NCBI GenBank assembly: GCA_045537495.1
Contig: JAZSPN010000003.1
Coordinates: 1 to 6,675 of the forward strand
Source: UBA1425 sp045537495
Lineage (GTDB): Bacteria > Bacillota > Clostridia > Oscillospirales > Acutalibacteraceae
Length of the DNA: 6,675 nucleotides
Direction: 5' to 3'
Part shown: piece by piece, positions 1 through 6,256 of the stretch
Layout of the letters: the number at the start of each line of letters is the position of its first letter
Numbering within the stretch: position 1 is the first letter of the stretch
Made by a program: the position numbers and the translations under genes
Notes under the pieces: model-generated
The model's database searches: none
Told to the model about the DNA's origin: nothing
What the model saw: only the letters and a program-made list of their open reading frames with translations

Positions 1-67
1 GGTCCCGATATACATATTCGGTCATTACAACTTACCGTAAAGAACAAAAGCGTATAAATGTAAAATG

Positions 68-105
68 GAGGCTGTAAAAAACGAAAGTTTTTTACAGCCT
101 CTTTT
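68..105 (+). terminator. Strong intrinsic terminator, 15-bp stem
   Basis: Bases 68-82 and 87-101 are perfect reverse complements (15 bp), closed by the loop GAAA, a GNRA-type tetraloop on the plus strand, and followed by TTTT at 102-105. The base of the stem is GC-rich (GAGGCTG) and the top is A/T. Loop type and T-run both favour plus-strand transcription, so it should end a rightward gene lying mostly left of the window. On the minus strand the stem is equally strong but is followed only by CATTTTAC, so weaker bidirectional use is possible. Confidence 0.85.
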
Positions 106-146
106 GAGGGGATAGGAAAAAAAGATGAAGAACGGACAAATTGAGC

Positions 147-176
147 AAATGGAGGCTTCAGCCTCCGTTTTGTTTG
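147..176 (+). terminator. Second terminator-like hairpin
   Basis: AAATGGAGGC (147-156), loop TTCA, then GCCTCCGTTT (161-170) pair over 10 bp with one G-U wobble, followed by TGTTTG. The U-rich right side makes it a plausible back-up rho-independent terminator for rightward transcription that passes the 68-105 hairpin. A further GCAAA/TTTGC pairing (145-149 with 173-177) could lengthen it on either strand with a bulge. It might instead be part of a structured RNA or a mobile intergenic repeat. Confidence 0.5.
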
Positions 177-266
177 CCCGAAGGCATACAGAGGTACGTC
201 GAGTGGCGAAGTTTGTTCGTAGTATAAAACATAAAAATTTTCATTTATAATTTTGTGCAATTTTAT

Positions 267-300
267 GGGGTTCTACAGGCTTTCGATCCTGCAGAACCCC
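267..300 (-). terminator. Hairpin at the end of the PHP operon
   Basis: Bases 267-279 and 288-300 pair over 13 bp with an 8-base loop. The single non-Watson-Crick position (275 with 292) is a G-U wobble in minus-strand RNA but an A-C mismatch in plus-strand RNA, so the structure was probably maintained for leftward transcripts. It lies 56 bases beyond the stop codon of the PHP gene, where an operon terminator is expected. The tail after it (CATAAAATTG) is AT-rich but not a true T-run, so it may protect the 3' end or pause polymerase instead of acting as a classical terminator. Confidence 0.55.
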
Positions 301-356
301 TCATCGATATGGTTTTATACGGTCTTCGCTTTTTACATTCCCGTCTTACTTTGTAT

Positions 357-1037
357 TTACTTTAATATTGTATAGTTCCGTGACCTCAGTGTTTCGCGAA
401 GCTCTGCTTCGGTTCTGATACGGTGAGGGGCTTCGATTCCGGCAAGGCAGACGTTGTGAGCCCAGTGAGCATCGGCCCCCGACGTGAGAATAAGCTCTTT
501 GTGCTCATTGGCGAAAGCCTCGGCTTTCCTGTTTGCTTCGTCATCGTTTGCACTGTTGAAAACTTCAATGCCGTCGATGCAGCAAAGAGGAAGAACACCC
601 GGTTTTTCGATACATTTCTTATCTCGGAAGGGGTGAGCCTGAATACATACGACACCGTATGAACTCATGACTTCGTACCAGGTTTTGAAGCTTCTTTCCG
701 TAAGCTCGGGGTGAGCGTACAGCATTTCGGGAGTGACTCCGTAGAAAAGCATTTCGAGTCCGCCCGACACGTGCTCTTCGATTCCGAAAAGGATATCCAG
801 TCCGTATTTTTCGGCACTCTTCTTGCAGGCGAGATAATCGTCTTCGTAAGCCTTTACGAAGTCCTGCCACGGAAGGTCGCGGTCAATGCCCGTGTTACCG
901 TTGTAGAAGTGATTTGTTATAACGGCACCCGAGTACCCTCCTTTGAGGAGGTTTTCGGCGAGGCCATCGGGAAGTATTTTTCCGCAGTGACTGCATGGAA
1001 AAGTGTGCGTGTGAAGCTGATATCTGAATGATTCCAA
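357..1037 (-). CDS. PHP-domain metal-dependent phosphoesterase
   Basis: A 226-residue cytoplasmic protein with no signal peptide or membrane segment. It shows the PHP metal-site motifs in order: H9-T-H11 near the N terminus, T-N-H43, the glutamate motif G-I-E87-E-H89, Q-A-H135-P, and the C-terminal S-G-A-D189-A-H191. In this superfamily (PolC/DnaE PHP domains, histidinol phosphatases, YciV-type nucleases) these residues bind a two- or three-metal centre that hydrolyses phosphoesters. The substrate cannot be read from sequence. It seems somewhat short for the HisK-type histidinol phosphatase and there is no his gene nearby, so I leave it generic. The start chosen is TTG at 1035-1037, which directly precedes the conserved N-terminal strand and has GGAGAG upstream. 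A longer frame from ATG at 1151 would add 38 unrelated Pro/Thr-rich residues and overlap the upstream gene by 89 bases. It lies 25 bases after the giant surface-protein gene and is probably co-transcribed with it. Its role beside a secreted protein is unknown. Confidence 0.9.
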   Translation of the reverse strand: MESFRYQLHTHTFPCSHCGKILPDGLAENLLKGGYSGAVITNHFYNGNTGIDRDLPWQDFVKAYEDDYLACKKSAEKYGLDILFGIEEHVSGGLEMLFYGVTPEMLYAHPELTERSFKTWYEVMSSYGVVCIQAHPFRDKKCIEKPGVLPLCCIDGIEVFNSANDDEANRKAEAFANEHKELILTSGADAHWAHNVCLAGIEAPHRIRTEAELRETLRSRNYTILK

Positions 1038-1043
1038 AGTAAA

Positions 1044-1049
1044 CTCTCC
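1044..1049 (-). promoter_or_regulatory. Ribosome binding site fixing the TTG start
   Basis: GGAGAG on the minus strand lies 6 bases upstream of the TTG at 1037-1035, and its GGAG core is 8 bases away. It falls in the 25-base gap after the preceding stop codon (1065-1063). No comparable site supports the in-frame ATG at 1151, which is inside the dockerin coding region, so this site decides the start of the PHP gene. Confidence 0.75.
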
Positions 1050-1062
1050 GTTTCGAATCGTT

Positions 1063-4000
1063 TTACGGTTGGGCGATGGTGCCGTCAAGCATGCCGCAGG
1101 CTCTGAGAAGATCGGCATCGACGGAATCGATGGTGCCGTTGTTGTCGGCATCGGCAGCTCTGTAAGCGTCGGCGCCGAGGGTTGATTTGTCGAGCATTCC
1201 TGCCGCGATACAGTTGATTATTACGGCGTCGGTTGCCGAGAACTGTCCGTCACGGTCGGTATCGCCGATGAGCGAATAGGTTTTCATGTCGATGGGAGAG
1301 CCGTATTTGTAAAGCTCAACCTTGCATCCTGTATAAAGAGCATCGCTTTCGGAAAGAACTGTTCCGTCGGGAGCGGTGAAAACGAGGGATGTCGCATCAT
1401 TTTCGATCTGGAGCATAGCTTCGGAAACGGTGTTGTTTTCGGTATCGATGCCGAAAATGATACCGTCTTCATAATTGACGGTCATGTAGGAGTCATCCTG
1501 CATGGTGATGCTGTTTGTTTCGAGAATGCCCGCATAGTTGACGAAATAAACGTTGTTGCTTACGTGAACACGGCTGTTTACGGTTTCAATGTCTGAGCCC
1601 GTAAGAACGGTGAGTCCGATTTCGTAATTTTCGGGAACGATTGTGGCGATGGGATCCGTACCTTCCGAGAAGGTTTCCTTAATGTCTATCGTGTTGCCGT
1701 AGCAGAGATAAACATCGTCGGTGGCGGAGAACGCCGTATCCGCATACATTGAAACTGTTCCGTCACAGAAGATGCCGTTTCCGTAGAGCGAGGCAGTGTT
1801 TCCGCTGAAAGTACCGCCCTTCACAGAGAACTCGGTGCCGTCGGAAAGACATACACCGCCGCCTCTTACGGCGCTGTTACCCGTGATTTCACCGATCGAA
1901 AGCTCGGCCGTTCCCGAGAGAATGTAAATACCGCCGCCTCGTGCAGCCGCCGTATTGTTGCTGAGAGTACCGCTGACATCAACTTCGGTGAATACACTTT
2001 CGCCGTTTTCATCCTCTGTAACAACACTGATTTTTCCGCCGGGCATTGTCATTGTTCCGCCCGAAACATATGCACCGCCGCCGTTGGTTGCGTTGTTCTC
2101 GGTAACGGTCGTACCCTCGAGTCGGAACGAGGTGTTTTTATCTGCATAAACAGCACCGCCGTTGGTTGCGGAGCAGTTTGTGACGGTACCGCTCTGAGCC
2201 TTGAAAACGGATGTTCCGCCGAGGCAGACAGCGCCGCCGTTAGTTGCGGAGCAATTTGAGACAGTACCGCCCGTCATGGTTATTGTACCGCTTGCCGAAT
2301 AAGCAAAACCGCCGTTTGAAGCGGAACAGCCGGTTACGGTACCGCCCTTGACGTTGACTTCTCCCGTGTTGTGTACAACGGCTCCGTTGTTATCGGTTTT
2401 TGCATTGATAACGGTTACTCCGTCGTTGATGTTGAATGTTCCCGCATTGTTGACAACATGGCTTCCGTATGTTCCGTAAAGCTCGCCTCCGCCGTCAACG
2501 TAAAGTATTGTATCGGTTTCCGTTCCCGAAACACCGAAATCAAGAGAAGCGCCGTTTTCTACAATGAACATGGCATCTTCACAGGTGTAGTATCTCGTGA
2601 TTCTGACACCGTTTTCGGCTGACTTGTCACCCACGATGGTGATGTTGCCCTTTACCGTTACGGGTTCGGAAATGGTGTCGTCGCCAAGCATGGTGATAAG
2701 TCCCGTACCCTCACCGATGGCGTCAACAGCCTCTTTAAGCGAGGTGTAGTAAATATCGTAAGCGCCGAATTCGCTGACCTTTGCGATATTTGAGATTTCC
2801 TTATCAACAAGGTAACCCGTCGAGTTTATGTAAAGCTGTTCGGCACCGTCAGGAACGTTGAGAACGAATTTTGCATAGTTGGAAGCACAGAATTCACCGC
2901 TGAGAACACGTGTTCCCTTCTGATAGTCGTTAACGGTGAGATATGCAACAATACCCGACGTGGTGATTTTCTGGGTATTGATAACCGCTTTTCCGCTGGC
3001 AAGACAGATATCGTTGTTTTCGTTGAAGAACGGAGTTCCCGAAAGGTTGAAGGTGCCGTTTTCGTAAACACCGTTACCGCTGACACCGGCAGTATTTCCC
3101 GAAAGCGTACAGCCCGTTATGTCGAGAGTGCCCGTGTTGTAGATACCGCCGCCGTTTTGGGAAGCAACGTTGTCGGACACCGTGAGTGACGATATCGTAA
3201 GCGTGCTCTGCGGATTGTAGATACCGCCGCCGTTAACGGCGCTGTTTCCCGTTATGGCGAACGTGCCCGTAAGCTCTACTTCTGCATATTTTCCTTCAAA
3301 GTAGATACCGCCGCCGTTTCCGGTTGCCGTGTTGTTGCATACCGTACCCGCTTCGGCATAAACGGTACCTGCATAGTTATAGATTCCTGCACCGTGAGGA
3401 GCTTCATTGCTGCATACTTTACCGCCGTATAAGCCGAGTGCACCGCCGTCAACGTAAATACCGCCGCCGTTACTTTCGGAATAGTTCGACGTGATAACCG
3501 TGCCCGGATACATTGCGAACGTACCGCTTGATTCAACGAAAACAGCGGAATTTCCGACATAGCCGTTCGAATGACCGCCGTCAACCGTGAGAGTGGGGTT
3601 TTCTTCGGAATTGCTTGTCGATTTTAAAAGAAGTACACCGTCTACGGAGAAGAGGTTGTTTCTGATAGCGCCCGAGGAACGGCTGATCGTTCTCTTCGTG
3701 CCGTCATCGGTGATGGTTACCGTGCCTTCGATGACTACGGTGTTGGTGATTTCGTTGGGAGCGATTATCACGAGAGTTCCTTCGCCTTCGCCGATATGAG
3801 CGGAGGCCTGATTGAGGCTCGGATAGTATGTATCCATTTCACCGTCAACTTCCGCCTTGACGACATAGATGCTCTTAAGAACTGCCGCGCTTTCCCTCGA
3901 TGTGGTCTGGAGAAGCTCATTCGATGAATTATAGAATACCTTGAGCTCGGGAAGATAGTTGAAATACTGATCGGGGGCTCTGTCCACCCAGTAAGTCGCG

Positions 4001-6078
4001 TTGAATCCCGTTAATGAGCCTACCAGAGTCGGTTCGGCAAGCTCAAGGAGAGTTTTTCCCGTCGCGGAAGCATCGGTTGCGCCCGAGGAATCCGTCGCAT
4101 AGTGGCAGTAAGAAATGGTGCCGTTTGCGAGATTTCCGATTACCGCGCCGAGATATGAATTGATGGCAGAAACCGTGCCCGTGTTGTAGCAGGTGGAAAC
4201 GGTGCCCGTTCCCTGATAACCGACGATACCGCCGACATGGGAACCGCTGTCTACTTTGCCCGTATTATAGCAGTCGTGAACGGTGAGGTAGTTTGATCCG
4301 GCGATACCGCCCGTACGCTGAACACCGCCGACGGGACCGTTGTTGAAGCAGAGAGAAACTGTTCCGCTGTTGTAGCCCGTAATACCGCCCGAATAGTTAC
4401 TTCCGTAAACATCGCCGATATTTCCGCAATTGGTTACCGTTCCGCTGTTGTGTCCCGTGATACCGCCTACGTAATATGTGCCGTTGATGCTTGCATAGTT
4501 GAAGCAGTTCGTGATCGTACCGTTGTTATATCCCGCAACGGCGCCGACATAGCGGTAACCGTTGATCTTCGATGTTTCGATAAACAGATTCCTGACAATT
4601 CCCGATGTTCCGATATAGCCGAAAAGACCGACATTTATGGCTTCCGTATCAAGAGTGTAAATGCCGCTGATTCTGTAAGATTTTCCGTCAAAGGTGCCGT
4701 TATACGGTATTGCTTCGGAGCCCATCGGAGACCAGATGTTCGACGTTTCGTCGAAGAGCTCGGGGTTGATGAGAATGTCGTTGGTGAGAACGGCGTTGGC
4801 AGACGGATTCTGGGGTGTGTCGGCAAGCGTTCCGTTGACGAGAGCGGAGAACCATGCAAGCTCGCTTCCCGTCGAAATGAGATATGTGCCCGAGCTGTTG
4901 GTTGACGGCTTTGTAAGACCGCCGTTCCATGCGACAAGCTGCCAACGGAGAAGAGGATAACCCTTGTTCGCCTTGAAGTAGTCTTTTACGAATATGTTGT
5001 AATTGACATTGAGCGTGTCGATGAAACGCTTGTTTGTCATGAGGACGTTTTCGGCGGGAGTTGCATAGTTATCGGAAAGGGCAGAATTATCTCTGTCAAA
5101 ATAACACTTTGTTATGTCGGAGCCGTATACGACGTTTCCGAACACGATGCCCGTGTATGCGCCGGGACAGTTTACCGGTCCGATAGCGTAGGATCTTGCG
5201 ATTTCACCGTATGCAACGTAGCCGACAAGTCCTCCGCAGGTGTTTGTCGTGGCGGAAACTGTACCCTTGTTGTAACAGTGACTGACGGTACTGCCCGAGT
5301 TAGTTCCGACGATACCGCCGACATATGATCCTGCACTGACCGTACCCGTATTACAGCAGCCGAGAATGTAGGAATTACTGTAATTGTATCCCGAGATACC
5401 GCCGACACGGAGAGTCGTCGATGTGACGATTCCGTCGTTGAGGCAGTTTACGATTGTTGCACGCTTGTTGTAACCGACGATACCGCCGATATTGCTTGAA
5501 GTTCCCGTTACGGTGCCGGTAAACTGACAGCCGTAGATATATCCGCCGTCAGAAACGCCTGCAACGGCGCCTGTGTTCTTGCCTCCGGTAATGTTTGCGT
5601 TGACGAGGATGACCTCGTTAACTTCGGAAGGGGTGTAAATGTTGGTGGAAACCGTATCGCCGAACTCGTCTGTTTCGGTCTGCACTGTTACGGTGGTGCC
5701 GATATATCCGAAAAGACCGTTGCCTTCACCGCTTGAGTTTACGACAAGGTTGCTGATAGAGTGCCCCTGACCGTCGTAAATGCCCTTGAAAACGTTTGCG
5801 GCAGTTCCTATCGGAGTAAAGGCGCGCTTGCCCATATCGATATCGGCAGTCTGCTTTGCATTTATCGTGGTGTAACCGCTGTTGACTCTCTGAGAAAACC
5901 ACGCAAGCTTTTCACCGCTGTCGATAAGGTAGTATCCGTCGGAATTCATGGCGGGCGCAGCTGTGCCTCCGCCCCATGCGGCGGCAAATGCGGATATGCA
6001 GACGGCAGGTATAAACGCAGATACCATGGCAACGGAAAGTAGGATGCAAAGTAACTTGGAACCTCTGGATTTCTTCAT
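1063..6078 (-). CDS. Giant secreted GLUG/beta-helix protein with dockerin
   Basis: A 1671-residue exported protein. Residues 1-34 are a signal peptide: MKKSRGSK, a hydrophobic core, then cleavage near AFA-A. Module 1 (about 34-303) and module 2 (about 382-661) each begin with W-x-G-G, then G-x-Y-L-I and LAWFS, then a GLFGYIG turn, and then five and six GLUG motifs (GGIxGYNxGTxxNCxNxGxV). Two parallel beta-helix modules follow (about 735-1088 and 1098-1522), rich in NGGGIY and GGTVxxNxAxNGG coils. The C terminus is a dockerin (1604-1665). I see no catalytic motif, no LPXTG sorting signal and no transmembrane anchor, so attachment by dockerin-cohesin binding is the simplest reading. Likely roles are adhesion, glycan binding or presentation on a scaffold, all inferred from domain types. 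The start is ATG at 6078 with AAAGGG 8 bases upstream. It is the first gene of a two-gene leftward unit with the PHP gene. Confidence 0.93.
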   Translation of the reverse strand: MKKSRGSKLLCILLSVAMVSAFIPAVCISAFAAAWGGGTAAPAMNSDGYYLIDSGEKLAWFSQRVNSGYTTINAKQTADIDMGKRAFTPIGTAANVFKGIYDGQGHSISNLVVNSSGEGNGLFGYIGTTVTVQTETDEFGDTVSTNIYTPSEVNEVILVNANITGGKNTGAVAGVSDGGYIYGCQFTGTVTGTSSNIGGIVGYNKRATIVNCLNDGIVTSTTLRVGGISGYNYSNSYILGCCNTGTVSAGSYVGGIVGTNSGSTVSHCYNKGTVSATTNTCGGLVGYVAYGEIARSYAIGPVNCPGAYTGIVFGNVVYGSDITKCYFDRDNSALSDNYATPAENVLMTNKRFIDTLNVNYNIFVKDYFKANKGYPLLRWQLVAWNGGLTKPSTNSSGTYLISTGSELAWFSALVNGTLADTPQNPSANAVLTNDILINPELFDETSNIWSPMGSEAIPYNGTFDGKSYRISGIYTLDTEAINVGLFGYIGTSGIVRNLFIETSKINGYRYVGAVAGYNNGTITNCFNYASINGTYYVGGITGHNSGTVTNCGNIGDVYGSNYSGGITGYNSGTVSLCFNNGPVGGVQRTGGIAGSNYLTVHDCYNTGKVDSGSHVGGIVGYQGTGTVSTCYNTGTVSAINSYLGAVIGNLANGTISYCHYATDSSGATDASATGKTLLELAEPTLVGSLTGFNATYWVDRAPDQYFNYLPELKVFYNSSNELLQTTSRESAAVLKSIYVVKAEVDGEMDTYYPSLNQASAHIGEGEGTLVIIAPNEITNTVVIEGTVTITDDGTKRTISRSSGAIRNNLFSVDGVLLLKSTSNSEENPTLTVDGGHSNGYVGNSAVFVESSGTFAMYPGTVITSNYSESNGGGIYVDGGALGLYGGKVCSNEAPHGAGIYNYAGTVYAEAGTVCNNTATGNGGGIYFEGKYAEVELTGTFAITGNSAVNGGGIYNPQSTLTISSLTVSDNVASQNGGGIYNTGTLDITGCTLSGNTAGVSGNGVYENGTFNLSGTPFFNENNDICLASGKAVINTQKITTSGIVAYLTVNDYQKGTRVLSGEFCASNYAKFVLNVPDGAEQLYINSTGYLVDKEISNIAKVSEFGAYDIYYTSLKEAVDAIGEGTGLITMLGDDTISEPVTVKGNITIVGDKSAENGVRITRYYTCEDAMFIVENGASLDFGVSGTETDTILYVDGGGELYGTYGSHVVNNAGTFNINDGVTVINAKTDNNGAVVHNTGEVNVKGGTVTGCSASNGGFAYSASGTITMTGGTVSNCSATNGGAVCLGGTSVFKAQSGTVTNCSATNGGAVYADKNTSFRLEGTTVTENNATNGGGAYVSGGTMTMPGGKISVVTEDENGESVFTEVDVSGTLSNNTAAARGGGIYILSGTAELSIGEITGNSAVRGGGVCLSDGTEFSVKGGTFSGNTASLYGNGIFCDGTVSMYADTAFSATDDVYLCYGNTIDIKETFSEGTDPIATIVPENYEIGLTVLTGSDIETVNSRVHVSNNVYFVNYAGILETNSITMQDDSYMTVNYEDGIIFGIDTENNTVSEAMLQIENDATSLVFTAPDGTVLSESDALYTGCKVELYKYGSPIDMKTYSLIGDTDRDGQFSATDAVIINCIAAGMLDKSTLGADAYRAADADNNGTIDSVDADLLRACGMLDGTIAQP
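1084..1269 (-). other. Type I dockerin domain (residues 1604-1665)
   Basis: Two calcium-binding F-hand segments are visible. The first has D1606, D1608, D1610, G1611 and D1617 in the DxDxDGxxxxxD spacing. The second has D1643, D1645, N1647, G1648, D1651 and D1654. Each is followed by a helix ending in Gly (IINCIAAG and LLRACG). In known type I dockerins this repeat pair folds around two calcium ions and binds a cohesin on a scaffoldin or cell surface. The pair usually deciding partner choice (positions 10 and 11 of each loop) is A-T in the first half and S-V in the second, so the halves are not equivalent. Confidence 0.88.
2083..2340 (-). repeat. Tandem 25-26-residue beta-helix coils
   Basis: DNA units beginning near 2083, 2161, 2239 and 2314 are spaced 78, 78 and 75 bases. 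The two central units share GTTxGTTGCGGAGCA almost exactly. They encode coils of the form T-V-(S/T)-(N/G)-C-S-A-(T/S)-N-G-G, with cysteines at residues 1251, 1276 and 1302, followed by NNATNGGGAY. Each unit corresponds to one turn or coil of the second beta-helix. The DNA-level similarity suggests fairly recent duplication within the gene. Confidence 0.75.
3057..3480 (-). repeat. NGGGIY coils of the first beta-helix
   Basis: Six coils are seen in order: NGGGIYVDGG, GAGIYNYAG, NGGGIYFEG, NGGGIYNPQ, NGGGIYNTG and GNGVYENG (about residues 867-1008). The spacing is about 25-30 residues. The string GTAGATACCGCCGCCGTT recurs on the plus strand at 3139, 3217 and 3301, spaced 78 and 84 bases. The pattern resembles the repeats of polymorphic outer-membrane-type and parallel beta-helix proteins, where Gly-rich turns and Asn ladders stack along the helix. 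Confidence 0.8.
4096..4611 (-). repeat. GLUG motif cluster 2 (six motifs)
   Basis: Residues about 490-661 contain six consecutive GLUG-type units, recognised by YVGAVAGYNNGT, YVGGITGHNSGT, YSGGITGYNSGT, RTGGIAGSN, HVGGIVGYQG and YLGAVIGN. Each is followed by a strand carrying a central cysteine (NCFN, NCGN, LCFN, DCYN, TCYN, YCHY). GLUG repeats occur in secreted bacterial proteins, including peptidases and adhesins, and are thought to form a beta-solenoid. The motif spacing here is about 22-27 residues. Confidence 0.85.
5170..5622 (-). repeat. GLUG motif cluster 1 (five motifs)
   Basis: Residues about 153-303 contain five GLUG-type units, seen as NTGAVAGVSDGG, NIGGIVGYN, RVGGISGYN, YVGGIVGTN and TCGGLVGY. 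Four of the five are followed by a strand with a cysteine (GCQF, NCLN, GCCN, HCYN), while the last has RSYA. The cluster sits behind the same LAWFS and GLFGYIG lead-in as cluster 2, with the two lead-ins exactly 349 residues apart (L58 and L407). Confidence 0.85.
5977..6078 (-). other. Signal peptide of the giant protein
   Basis: Residues 1-34 have a basic n-region (MKKSRGSK), a hydrophobic stretch (residues 9-28) and a small-residue cleavage zone AFAAA before W35. There is no lipobox: C11 and C27 are not in an L-x-G/A-C context before the mature part. Sec export and signal peptidase I cleavage are therefore expected. Confidence 0.9.
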
Positions 6079-6122
6079 ATGATCAACCCTTTCGGAAATA
6101 ATTTCATTTTAACACATATAAT

Positions 6123-6151
6123 ATTTTAAAACATTATATATAAAAATTCAA
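6123..6151 (-). promoter_or_regulatory. Leftward promoter of the surface-protein operon
   Basis: On the minus strand, TTGAAT (6151-6146) and TAAAAT (6128-6123) are separated by exactly 17 bases of AT-rich DNA. Transcription would begin near 6116, giving a leader of about 38 bases to the ATG at 6078. The region is very AT-rich, so chance matches are common. No other -10-like hexamer here (for example at 6106-6111 or 6133-6138) has a credible -35 at the right distance. Confidence 0.6.
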
Positions 6152-6227
6152 CTGTTTTTTTGTTTTTGGTAATATAAGTATTTAATAAAAAAATTATGGA
6201 AAATTGGTTAATCCTGCACAAAAGCTA

Positions 6228-6256
6228 TTGACATGGGGAAATTTTTTGTTTACAAT
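6228..6256 (+). promoter_or_regulatory. Near-consensus rightward promoter of transporter gene
   Basis: TTGACA (6228-6233), a 17-base spacer and TACAAT (6251-6256) match the housekeeping sigma-A consensus at 11 of 12 positions. An A/T-rich tract upstream (about 6180-6212) could act as an UP element. The start is expected near 6263, leaving an 86-base leader before the ATG at 6349. No strong leader hairpin or terminator is visible in it. Confidence 0.88.

Larger units (their letters stand above)
102..356. other. Convergent intergenic region, hairpin-rich
   Basis: This 255-base stretch has no gene I can support. After the T-run of the first terminator it holds a second terminator-like hairpin (147-176), a short TGCC/GGCA hairpin at 175-186 that has the stable cUUCGg loop when read on the minus strand, an AT-rich segment (about 228-267) with imperfect CATAAAATT/AATTTTATG pairing, and the 267-300 hairpin. 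The 11-base string AAATGGAGGCT occurs at 63-73 and again at 147-157, each time as the left arm of a hairpin. A 41-codon plus-strand reading frame (125-250) crosses two of the hairpins and has only a poorly spaced G-rich leader, so it is not called as a gene. Confidence 0.6.

Noticed and set aside
1..25. ATG at 23-25 on the minus strand followed by an open frame to the left edge
   Set aside because: Only eight codons are visible and the upstream ribosome site is weak. A leftward gene starting here cannot be supported.
1..57. Possible 3' end of a rightward gene stopping at TAA 55-57
   Set aside because: The terminator at 68-105 implies such a gene, but all three plus frames are open from base 1 (stops at 38-40, 55-57 and 75-77), so the frame cannot be chosen.
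125..250. 41-codon plus-strand reading frame in the left spacer
   Set aside because: It overlaps two hairpins, its only G-rich leader is about 12 bases from the ATG, and the peptide is highly basic without a recognisable pattern. It is more likely an artefact of structured DNA.
1038..1151. 38-residue upstream extension of the PHP frame to an ATG
   Set aside because: It lies mostly inside the dockerin coding region in another frame, has a Pro/Thr/Ser composition unlike the PHP fold and no ribosome site. The TTG at 1037 has a well-placed GGAGAG.
2083..2340. CRISPR array, suggested by evenly spaced repeats
   Set aside because: The 75-78-base period, lack of exact repeats with unique spacers, and in-frame coding of beta-helix coils show protein repeats.
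3056..3580. Gly/Asn-rich beta-helix as a pectate lyase or other polysaccharide lyase
   Set aside because: The coils are of the NGGGIY type and no cluster of catalytic Asp, Lys or Arg typical of pectate lyase families was seen.
4450..4905. 151-codon plus-strand frame inside the giant gene
   Set aside because: It is antisense to the GLUG region, where repeated Gly/Thr codons give long shadow frames. It has no ribosome site and no domain pattern, while the minus-strand protein is unambiguous.
6116..6139. 7-bp inverted repeat ATATAAT/ATTATAT around the leftward -10 box as an operator
   Set aside because: It is composed only of A and T in a very AT-rich stretch with a 10-base gap, so a chance match is likely.
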